From Ignelater luminosus (Eukaryota; Arthropoda; Insecta; Coleoptera; Elateridae): a stretch of DNA of 64,000 bases. The notes under the pieces are model-generated. The model searched no databases, was not told the origin of the DNA, and was given only the letters and a program-made list of their open reading frames with translations. The DNA is taken from assembly GCA_011009095.1 (NCBI GenBank), contig VTPC01000456.1, positions 71,117 to 135,116 of the forward strand, given 5' to 3'. This document shows, in pieces, positions 11,850 to 21,539 of this stretch; the stretch's first letter is position 1, and each line of letters begins with the position of its first letter. The position numbers were made by a program, and so were the translations under genes.

Positions 11850-14650
11850 CTGTGATGACCCAAAGTTGGGCTTTGTCCTCGATTAACGGTGCGTTAACAT
11901 TTTTGCAAGAGCCAGGATATAAATTCACAATTTTCTTACAGTTGTGTTTTGAAGACGCCAAAGACACCCCTATACACACTGAATAAACACAAATTTTGGT
12001 CACACAACAATCTACTGAAAGGACTGGTGTTTACGTACAACAATTACGCTACTTTCAAGAAAACTGTACGCTTTCTTGTTTAAAAATTGGATGATAAGGC
12101 TTGTTGGTTAAAAAGAACGCCGACGAACCAGTTTTCAAAGATTTCTAACATCTTCCACGTCGAACTTGAACCTGACTATCCTGACATCTAATTTCATCCA
12201 TATTTTCGAAAGAATCACCAGCGCAGCGTGTTTCTGCACCCATCGGCCAAGAAGGAGATTTCAATTTTATGAAACATTTTTATGTTGACCTAGTAAGGTG
12301 AAGCTTGTCTTATCTGATACATGAAGGTTTAAAGTCACAAATGTTCTCTTGGTCTTTCCGTCGCGCTAAAGCCCTCCTGTTTGTTAGCCCTCTTTGAGAA
12401 GGTATTGGTATGACCGCTCGTGACCGACCCATCGGGTTTTGCATTTTTTAGAACTTGGTCCGATTTTGCCTATCACATGGTATAAAAGTGGGCCTTTACC
12501 TTTCAATAACCTTCTTAAGACAACTAAATACAAAAACAACTCAGGAATTGCACTCCATCAACCCTCTATGTGTAAACACAGGTCTGGTTGTGCCTTCCAA
12601 CGGGCTACCTGGATGGCTCAAGTGAGTCTTCGTTCATCATTAACTATCCTACAGAATCCCAATAATAAAGACGCACATATCCTATGATTGTTAAAACCGT
12701 CAAAAGCAACCTCCTGCATACTACACAAACACAAAGATTGGTCACACTTGGAAGAAAAAGAATTTATTAGAAGATGTGTTTTACAAGCAGTGCCATAAAG
12801 TTTGTTAGTTAGACTTTTTAGCGTCTTTCTTTGCGAAGGTTACTGTGACTATCCTAACATCTGATTTTACTCTTTTCTGCGAAAAATCCACCTGTGGCCC
12901 TAACAACCACCCTCTCGGGAAATTTCACTTTCTAAGAATATTTTATGTTGATTAAAGAGAATGAAACTGATTATGTCTAATACATGGAAGTAGAATGTTC
13001 GTTTACTCCTCTACTGATTTAGATCTGCTTCTCCCTACACCAACACGTCAGCTAAGTTGGAAGCCAAAGTATGCTTGCAATGACAACCAATCAGAGTTTA
13101 AAACAATTGGGGCTGTTAAAACTGTGAGCCGCTTATGGTAGCCCAAAATCGGGCTTTGCCCTCCATTAATCTTTATAAGAGAGCTAAATACAAGCAGGCG
13201 TCGGGTTGCGCATTTCATCAACTTTCTTAAAACTGCGAAATATTAAATACCGAAATTGTTGCTGAACATTGAAATAACCACAAATTGCTTGAAAACAGAA
13301 AACAAAACAGAAAAGCTGCAGCGCCTTTAGTAGTTGTTGTGTTGTGTGATTACCAAACGTTTGTAGTGCGACGACTTCAAAATATCTTTGAAACGCAGCA
13401 ACTGCTACAGCGAAAGGACTAACGGAAGCTTCTTGACTTTAAACCTTTATTAATTAAAGAAAATGAGTATCATCCTGTCAACTCAATATAAAATGTTCTG
13501 CGAAATCTAATCTTCTGGGTGAGTGAACGCAAAGGACGCGGGTGATCTTTTCTCAAATAATGATAGGATCAGATGTCAGGATTGTTAGGATCAAAAATGC
13601 AGAAATTTGCAGAAAGTTACCTATCACCGCCGTCTTTGGCCAACGAACCTTATCGCGCAACTTCTAAACAAGCAAGTGTGGCTTATGATTCGCTTAAAAC
13701 AAGTATCGTTGTCGCTTTCAGAGCTAATTCTTTTAGTAAAATCTCTATTTTTAAGGAAAATGTGATTAAAATTTATGTTTGTTTTAAACAGATAATTTTA
13801 AGAGATTTTTATATCTAACATTTAAGTTTTCTAAAAGGATCAATGAACTTGACGCGCATTCGTATTTAACCTTCATAAGAAGATTAATAAAGAGCAAAGC
13901 CCGATCTTAAGACATCACAGTTGTTCCTTTAGAAGGCACATCACATTCAGCTTTCAAACGATACAAAACCCAATCAGTGACCGTTGCCACGCTAATCATT
14001 TCTAAAAGAAGATTAAAAGTAGGCAAGCGCTTTAGCCCGATACCCAGCTTTCTTGACTTTAAACCATCAAGTATTGAACAAGCTACGTCAATATAGAATA
14101 TTTTGTAAAACTAAATTCATCTTGGAGGGTGGTACAGGTGGACGCAAATGGTTTTCTCGCAAAGAGGACTGAGATCAGATGTTAGGATTGTCAAGGTTAA
14201 ATTCGCCGTAGACACCGCTTTGTCTAACCGACAGGCCTTATGGCGCTGATTTGAAATAGCGAACGTGGCGTGGAATTCACTTTAACGAATGTCACTGTAG
14301 CGGTTCTTTCGCTGAAGCTGTTTTGTAATCACACAACATAGCAGATACTAAAGGCACCGCAGCTTCTTCCCTGCCTCAGCACAAGGGCTTAATCGGAAGA
14401 AATGGCATAGCTAAAGTACGCTCTTTTTTTACTCCGTTTTGAGTAGACATTGGTGTAGATCATTACGATGAAAACTGTTTGGGATTCACACTGCTTGGAA
14501 GCTGTTCGAAGTGTGCGTTCTAAAGGGCCGAAGGTGGCCAAAAATAGGGCGTTACCCTCTATTAACCTTCTCAATAGGACTAAATACAAACATGAATAGG
14601 GTTGTGCCCTCCAACAGACACCGACGTTGATCCAAAACTGGCCTCTTTTT
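11850..14650. repeat. mosaic of diverged tandem and inverted repeats, unknown element
   Basis: Two modules recur. Module M contains a conserved core GATCAGATGTTAGGATTGTC with an AT-rich lead of about 120 bp (TCAACATAAAATATT-like) and a tail with CAAGCCTTAT and TTGTGTGATTACAAAA. It appears on the minus strand at about 11990-12340 and 12725-13010 and on the plus strand at about 13430-13700 and 14045-14365. Module N, GGGCTTTGCCCTCCATTAA plus CTAAATACAA, appears on the plus strand near 11865, 12490, 13145 and 14540, and inverted near 13900. The M copies thus run two leftward, then two rightward, with a period near 650 bp on each side. A further inverted match to the M core lies near 15610. Short open frames inside show no conserved protein. 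Divergence is high, so the array is old. Confidence 0.7.
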
Positions 14651-14769
14651 CAAAACTCTAAATAGTAAATACCCAAAATTTCCTATAAGTCGTTTTTCAA
14701 AGGCATTCCTTACACGCTATTTACATCACACTTTAATTGAAACTGAAGAATTAATTAGAAAAATGACAG

Positions 14770-15590
14770 AATTTGACAGTTTCGCTTGATGTCCGGGACT
14801 TCCCTGCGTTTGGGGGTCAGCAGTCTCTCAGGGCCGGTGTGTCTATCGTTCTTCACCCGCGTACGTTGCGAGGCGAGTGTCTCTTCCTTGCTCTCCCGGG
14901 TGTCCTCATTTTGAACGCCTCCCGGACCGAAGCGTTAGTAGATTTGATGGCCCCGAAGTCCTTTTATGCCACTTCCACCGTTTGTTCCTAGCAGTCGCTA
15001 CCAGGCTCACACCTTTATAGTACTAGCACACGCGTAAAGCTATGACCCTGAAAACCATCTGTATGTCGCGTCATGCAGAGCATCCATTTCGCAAAGGCAA
15101 GCTCTCCTTCTGCGTTTGCCGTTCGCTTTTTTAGCGCATTATCACTGCACCCAGCTTCTGAAGACACCGCCCCAATCTGTTGCGCGCCTCAACAATCGGC
15201 CTTCAACTACATCCGGCATAACACTTGCTCGTCAACACATGGGCACCAAGCAATAGTCGGCCTTCGACTATATCCGAATTCAATACCTCTTTTTAATCCA
15301 TGCGTTAGTAAATTTTTCTATACAAAATCCTGCATCTGCAGCCTTCTCCGCCAGAACAGCTGATGCCCTGACACCAACTACAGCCGCGCTCACCAACCCA
15401 TTTCTCAATTGCCGTCAACAACTACTAGTGTTGCTGCTGCTACTGCCACTGTTGCTAGATGCTAGTCCCACCAAGTTCCATTGGCTGGTTCAGTTCCTAG
15501 AGAACAAGAACAAGGAACGTATACACCTCGCTGCTCCATTCATTCACAATCTTCGGCCGCAGAGGTACTAGAGAGTACCTAAAACGGCTT
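14770..15590. other. GC-richer block of unknown nature
   Basis: This stands out from its surroundings by GC content and CpG frequency. It contains open frames on the plus strand at 14773-14991 and 15073-15363 that match nothing I recognise. It includes two near-identical segments, TCGGCCTTCAACTACATCCG (15196-15215) and TCGGCCTTCGACTATATCCG (15257-15276), about 61 bp apart, and a GCT-rich run near 15430. It is followed by a fragment like the module M core of the repeat mosaic. It may be the internal part of the same unknown element, an LTR, or a host exon; nothing decides between these. Confidence 0.4.
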
Positions 15591-15649
15591 AAACTAACAT
15601 CAACAATCCTGACATCTGTCCCTATCAATTTGGGAGAGTAACGTATTCT

Positions 15650-16740
15650 GTATAACGTTTATTGTATAAGGGTATTATAAAAAAAGGCAAACACCCATGT
15701 TTCTAGTTTAGAGCTTTTGTAAATCAACTTTTCAAAGGACTACATCATGACCATTTCGCGTTGGGGTGGTAGATAGTGGATAGTGTCCGTAGTCATAATT
15801 TAATAGGAGAAATAAAGAAATTTTATAACAACGTATAACAGGAACAGATAATCCTGTGCGTAAAGATGCAGGGCTTCAAAATGTATGACTATTTATGGTT
15901 TACTAAAAATTCATTAAGAAATTGCTTCCTTTTGACCCATTCATTATCATCTGACTGACCTTGCCGCTCACGCTTTGTTTTCGTGCATTGTCCTTTTTTC
16001 ATCTTTCCAGCTAAGATTAAAACGATGTGCACCAGATAGATCTTATTAACTAAATCGAAATGGAAATTAGATTTGTAGATTATCAAACGAATGCCACATC
16101 GTGTCAAGTAAATTATTATCTGATAGTGTATTGATTCTGCTGTTAGTATTAGTGTTGAAATTAGTTCCTTTCTAAAATACAAAGTAGTGATTTTGCACTG
16201 TATTATTCAAAGTTAGTAACGCAGACATAAGAATCTCAAATGACGTTTATTTGACGTCGCGTGAGAAGATTTTTGCATAACAGTCATAAAATATTTTAAC
16301 TGCTGTTCTATTTTATTCCATTTTAATTCTGCTTCTGTAAGGTGCGTGCTCTTTCAGGCTTAACTTCAATTTTATTTGCGACTTGCAGATATTTGCTTTC
16401 TTTCCTATTTTATAATACAAATAATTTGAAGTTTTACATTATTTCCTTAACTTTAAGCAGTAGTAACATAACAGCAAGTAGCAACAGTGTGCATGCATTT
16501 TCAGATGGAAAACTCTTATAGAATTTCAATACAATTTGGGTATATTCCACAAAGGAAATAATTATTCGAAATTTTTTGTCAAGAAACGAGTTAATTACAC
16601 CGCATCCATTATCTAACGAATTTGTACTATGAACAAGAAAGAGGGTCGCCTATAGAACATAGTAAATTTGTGCCGAAGCTGTGGCTAAAATGAACAAAAT
16701 CCTATTATATATCAGAACAAAGACCTTCGCGTGAACCCTT
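15650..16740. other. AT-rich stretch, nothing recognised
   Basis: A minus-strand open frame of 97 codons at 15889-16182 has no recognisable motif and an ordinary AT-rich composition. I do not support it as a gene. Confidence 0.5.
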
Positions 16741-16759
16741 CGGCATCCACACACTTCTG

Positions 16760-17060
16760 AATGCAAACAATTCTAAACAGTCCGAAACAAATGGAAATGG
16801 CACTTGTCATATATCGATTATCGCAGCTGCTCCGGCAGTTTAGGCTTCAGCCCAGAGTCACGCAGCAGCGCTACGCTCCCCTGGGGGGTAATTATCGGAA
16901 GCTTCGCTCGGTCCAGTGCGACTACACCACCGATGGTGCTGTTCGCGTCACTGCACTTTACACGCAACACAACATTACTAAATCAATCGGTCACTTGCAC
17001 TGATGATAGATTTGGCCACTTCGGTGATTGATTTCCAAATTGTACACAAACACCTGAAAT
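16760..17060. other. short GC-rich patch, possible exon or promoter
   Basis: About 130 bp (16830-16960) is GC-rich and open in several frames on both strands, in contrast to its flanks. On the minus strand a good acceptor-like tract (polypyrimidine then TTTCAG) precedes position 17053, and a site like the insect DRE (AATCGATA) lies near 16815. No frame yields a recognisable domain. It could be an untranslated first exon with promoter, or a chance GC island. Confidence 0.25.
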
Positions 17061-17069
17061 AGGAAGAGC

Positions 17070-19310
17070 ACAAGCAGTGAATAAGTTTTGAATTGCTTTG
17101 CCTTTTGGCAAAATTCAACAAAGTTGAATCGGTTTGAAATTTAGTATTACATAAAATAAAGTTTTATTACAATCGAGCCCTTATTGGTTTCAGCACAGCT
17201 TTTCACTATTTTCCACTTGGCTAAAGAAAAATATGGCAAGAAAATGCAGCTTGTTTACTTGCTTTAAGCGAAATAATAAGGGAGAGAAAAAAGATGAAAA
17301 CGAAACTAGCAGACTGAACCGAACAGTAACTGCTATCGATTGGTTTCAGGACAAAACCTAATCAGTTGTTTTATTATCTGCCTTTAATTATTATCGAACG
17401 GCATGAAATATTTTAAATGCAGAATCTATGTAAATATAAATTACAGAATAATAGGTGATACAGAATGTATATAGATGCAAATTTTTTTATCGTGCCTGAC
17501 GAATGTACATAAAGCTTTGCTGATGATTAAGTACTTTGATTAAAGAATTATGATGGCCACTAATAAAACTGCAACCTTTTGGAGTAGAAATTTTGTATTT
17601 ATTCATTTTGAGGACTAAAATGTGTAACAAAGCCTAATCTATCAATAGAGACGGATAATCATAATCGAGACTGATAGAACACGTAAAGTTCAAAGATGAA
17701 AACGAAACGCGACTGTTTTATCTTACGATTGTCGCAAAGCAGCATAACAATGATACCCTGGTGTAAAAAAGTATTGTTTGCAATATTTTTTTAAACGAGT
17801 CTGTTGAGGATACATTTTGAAAGAATTTCTAGTTTTAAGTTTTCATTTCATGAGATGGGATTGGATATATCAAATGCTGCTTCAATTTATTATTTAGTTT
17901 CAGAATCTATGAACATTCCATTCCATTCATCTTGGAATCTTAAGTGTCATAATAATTTTGCAGAATTCTATATACAGGCACACGGAAAAAAAGGAATAAG
18001 TCATTCTGTCGCTACCATTTATTGTGCGTTCTTCTAATCTGAAACTTTGTATTGTTTTCCTAAAAAATGCTCAATGTTTACATTACTTGCGAGCTCCTAT
18101 CAAATTTAATTATTATTGGTGGACTTGAAATTGAGAGACTGCAGGAAAATCTGTTTTCTGCGTGTACTGATTTTCAATTAAGTCATCTATCAACGCAAAA
18201 CTGCATGAAAAGGTTTGAATTTTGATATGGTCAGTGGTTGAAAGAATTGTTAGTTCAATTTCAAGACATTGAAGCAAATCCTGGAAAAAAGGTTTCAGGA
18301 AAATTAGAAAGGCTGACCAACTCTTCAGATGACTATACCAAAGTAGACGTGATAAAGTATAGTCCAGCATTTGGGAAGTCCAGTTTCAATAACTTGCAAA
18401 CTTTGGTAGTCTTTTCAAGTTTTAAATTTTAGAACAGTGCAGCAATGGTTCTGTTTCAGTGTTCTTGTTGTTTTGAGAACAAGACAGTAATTATTTTCAA
18501 CTTTCAAAGACTAGTTTAGATTAAAGAAGGTAACTGCAAAGTTTGTTTCATCAAAAGGTTTCTAATTTAGGCTCATCCTGTACAATCAGTCGTTTGAGGT
18601 GCCTTCAAATTAAAAATACTCAATGTTTAGTGCTTTTATTCTAAAAAAATTTAGTGCTTCTTGCTTATTAAAACAATTTTTTTTCTTTATTCATGTCTAT
18701 TGTAGAAGGTTTCTCCAGTCTACCGTCACATTTCAGTGTGGCCAGTCATTATTCATAATGAATGTCAAAATGGGTTCAAAATCGAAAAGTATCCCAATAA
18801 AGCTCTGCTCAGTTGCTTAGTTCGTCTTTTAAGTATCCTATTAAGGCCCAAAAACGATATAATCCAGTTTTTCTTTCAATCACTAAAGTTGCTTTGGATC
18901 CAGAAGTCAGTAGAAACCTCTTTCGAAATGCTGACATATTAGCAACTTTCAAAGTAAATCTCTTGTCAAATTTGAATAAAAAGTGAGCAAATTTTATCGA
19001 TAATATCTTGAATCGAGTTGCTCCATTAAGACTGCCAGCTAACAGTTTGGGAATCACTTTTGTTTTAATTTGCGTTTCTTTACATTTAAGGATTCCAGGT
19101 TAACTCAGCACACACGCTGTCATGCCTAGATATCTAGTTCCTTCCTTAAGTACTGCTATTATTACAAAGTTGTCCCTGTTTGGTGCAGGTATCAGGACTG
19201 CTTTTTCCAAATTCGCACCGTTATTGATGTTACCTACCTTCTTAGCTGCTTTGAGGTTATTTGTATGAATTGCGAAATCAAGTTGCGTGTTTTCTTGTAG
19301 GTATGACAAT
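17070..19310. other. non-coding or unassigned stretch
   Basis: Several short minus-strand open frames (18113-18370, 18809-19057, 19100-19309) lie in line and could be pieces of one decayed coding region. A phrase IPKLLAGSLNGATRFKILS near 19050 faintly recalls P-element-type transposases, but the neighbouring residues do not follow, so no name is given. Confidence 0.3.
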
Positions 19311-19330
19311 ACCTTTTCATGCTCAAATTG

Positions 19331-19554
19331 AGACTAATTATTTTCGAAATGGAATAATCAATGGACTAACAATGCTCAAGTTGACGCGCATCAACTTCAG
19401 TTGGGATCAATCAACCTCCAATTAAGACTAATCAATTTGACATTGAGTCTAGATTAGTCTCAAGTTAAGGTTGACTAATTTCAATTTGAAATTAATTGGT
19501 TTCAAGTTGATCTTGATTGATTTCAATAAGAAGTTGATTGGTTTCAAGTTGAAG
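19331..19554. repeat. palindromic minisatellite of 21-bp units
   Basis: On the right, five head-to-tail units of exactly 21 bp run from 19450 to 19554; the last two begin TTGATTGATTTCAA and TTGATTGGTTTCAA. On the left, units of 20-22 bp at 19352-19435 read in the opposite orientation (for example the complement of TTGATTAGTCTTAATTGGAG at 19415-19435). The outermost left unit (19331-19351) is ambiguous in orientation. About 14 bp (19436-19449) separates the halves. The whole could fold into an imperfect hairpin with arms near 100 nt. Confidence 0.75.
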
Positions 19555-19599
19555 AAGAAATTGAAAGATCCTAATTAGAGCTTGAAGCGATATAGATTG

Positions 19600-20450
19600 C
19601 ATATTTGGTTTGAGTAAGAAAAGACAATAAAGATTCCTATTCATCCCATCAAATAAGTATTCAGCATGTTGTCTGTCCGCTCAACTTCTTGTGTACAACT
19701 ACCACACTAGATTGAGAACAGGCAATATGAAAGGCCTTCAAAGTCAGATCTTCGTTACGCAAAGTGTTTTTAATTTGCTTATCACTTCTTGTATAATTCT
19801 CCCGAATATATTGGTTAGGCTGCAATAACCTTTCTATTAGAGGCATTTACTTTACACGATTTTGAATCAGTGTCTCTATCTGCTTTAGCATACAAGATAA
19901 TAGGCTAATAGATCTGAACATCCATCCTCCTACCTCTTGATATTTAGGGGTTATTTTCATGATCTTTACATTAAAATATTACTAGAATTTATCGCAAAAT
20001 GACAAAAAATACCGCAAACATAGAGAAATATAAACAAATATGCGCGTCGCATTAAAATATGCAAAAGTAGCAAAAATATGCGTTTCTCTTGAAATCTGAG
20101 CTTTAAACATCACTCATGTAAGCAACCTAATTTCACCGTCAATGCCGGGCAAGACAAAGAAGGTTATTTTGAGTATTCATAACATTTCCAAGTCACAGCC
20201 ATTAATTAAGCTTTTGTTTTCCACGTCATTTCCTTAAACCTGAAGACACTTATTTATCTTTGTTTTAAAGACTCTTCAGTTATAGTTATTGACAAATTTT
20301 TCTATCGTATCGTCGCTATCAAATCGCTTACTAAAATCTCTGATTCGGTTTTGGGAATAAATAAAACACCACTAGGAGTTGGATCAGGGCATTAATTGCG
20401 CTTTGAGAAATCAGGCTCTTCTGACCTCGAGCGTTATCCTAATGGAACAC
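19600..20450. other. AT-rich stretch, nothing recognised
   Basis: No recognisable protein or RNA. The right edge probably contains the 3' flank of the mariner remnant that ends near 20471. Confidence 0.5.
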
Positions 20451-20470
20451 AATTCTGCACAAAATTTTTT

Positions 20471-21200
20471 TTATTCAATTCCAAGTCCTGTGAGAAGGTT
20501 ATGCCACCTAAAAAATAATTCTCCTTGATCTTCAAAATAGGCGTCAACAACTTCTTTCAACTTGTTATCATTTATGTATTTCTTTAAATTTCTAAATAGG
20601 AAAACGTGAGATGCGGCGAAACCTGAACTATACGCCGAATGGTCTAGTTACAATTGTCGAAAACGGTCTCACTTTTTCTGCTTTGTGAACTCCTGCGTTG
20701 TCTTGCAGAAAGACAACTTCTTTATTACACAAAGCATGACGTTTCTTATTGACATCCTTACGTAATATTTTAAATGCTTTGCATTTATCGTAGTGTTCTT
20801 TGATATGTATTTGATAAGAATAATTCCTCGTAGATCTCAGATGACAGTTGCCATAAGTCTTTCTGCTGAAATTTGAGTGCAAATAGTTATTTGCATAGGC
20901 TCCACTTGTGTTTCTGGATTCCAGTGATGCACCCAATTACTATTCTACAAAGAAAGTCGGAATCATCTCTCAAAGATGCCAAATGATTTTTAGAAAGCCT
21001 TTACCTAAACAGAATACTTGGCACAGATATTTAGCAATGGTACACTTTTAGACGGCGATCCTTGAGGGCCACGTTTTCAACTTTTTTGAAAACATCAGGA
21101 TTGATAGCGTTAGAAGGTCATCTGCCTCTTGGATCATCTTCAATAAATTCACGACCTTATCGAAACTGCTGAGAAAAGTATGTTACTTTAGAAGGTAACA
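20471..21200 (-). mobile_element. mariner transposase remnant A
   Basis: Read on the minus strand: GREFIEDDPRGR near 21160 (the linker after the helix-turn-helix), NPDVFKKVENVALKDRRLK, then WVHHWNPETQ near 20925 (first catalytic region, where family members have a DExW motif), LMATVI then DLRGIILIKYI, VVFLQDNAGVHKAEK near 20700 (second catalytic Asp), then HSAYSSGFAASHVFLFRNLK near 20635 and EVVDAYFEDQGELFF to a natural end at 20471. The third catalytic region normally reads SPDLAPSD; here it is SSGFAASH, so the Asp is lost. Stops and frameshifts are frequent. The first part of the N-terminal domain is missing. The order of blocks is that of one colinear mariner of the type with a VLFHQDNAPAHK motif. 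Confidence 0.85.
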
Positions 21201-21299
21201 AAGCATCATACTCATACACCACCATCATTTTTTTTATCAAAAATCAGATTATGATCTAATTTTACAGTACTCGTTTCACGACAATCAAAATTCTTTTTC

Positions 21300-21490
21300 A
21301 TCTCAAAAAATTATAGCCTTGACTTTACGAGCGGAAGATTAGACTTGAGATTTGCGAAATGAAAATCCTAAAGGAGATCATACTATGACTTGTCATTTAG
21401 GCTCAGGGTCAAACCAGTGAACCAACACTTTATCCACTGCTGCAAAGCAATCAAGAAAATCTTTGTGATCTTGTTTCAATATCTCTGAAC
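21300..21490 (-). mobile_element. mariner transposase remnant B (central fragment)
   Basis: On the minus strand, DFLDCFAAVDKVLVHWFDPE near 21455-21400 and then FRKSQV and SSARKVKAIIFLR match the region around the first catalytic Asp of mariner transposases (FLxxFVTVDETWIHxxxPETK and KKxKVxxSAGKVMAxxF). In the family this region comes after the linker, but here it lies upstream of remnant A's linker, and remnant A has its own version. So it is a second copy, same orientation, probably split or truncated by remnant A or its neighbour. Key residue check: VDKVL has the Asp but not the following Glu-Thr. Confidence 0.75.
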
Positions 21491-21539
21491 TGACTGTAGA
21501 AGATATATTTCAACCGGCTTTTGTTCAAGCGTTAAGATT

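Noticed and set aside
12439..12687. Frame with ITWYKSGPLP as a possible Ig exon
   Set aside because: It lies inside the repeat mosaic and overlaps a module N copy; the phrase is a chance resemblance.
16761..17003. Plus-strand frame containing VQCDYTTDGAVRVTALY as the missing first half of the Ig domain
   Set aside because: The Trp-Tyr core and spacing of a V-type Ig domain are absent, and no donor site of the needed phase follows.
18809..19057. P-element-like transposase
   Set aside because: Only one phrase is reminiscent; the adjoining residues on both sides do not follow the family.
19100..19309. 69-codon minus-strand frame as a gene
   Set aside because: No motif, no start context or neighbours, ordinary composition.
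19331..19554. CRISPR-like array
   Set aside because: Units are contiguous without spacers and half are inverted; it is a minisatellite in eukaryotic DNA.
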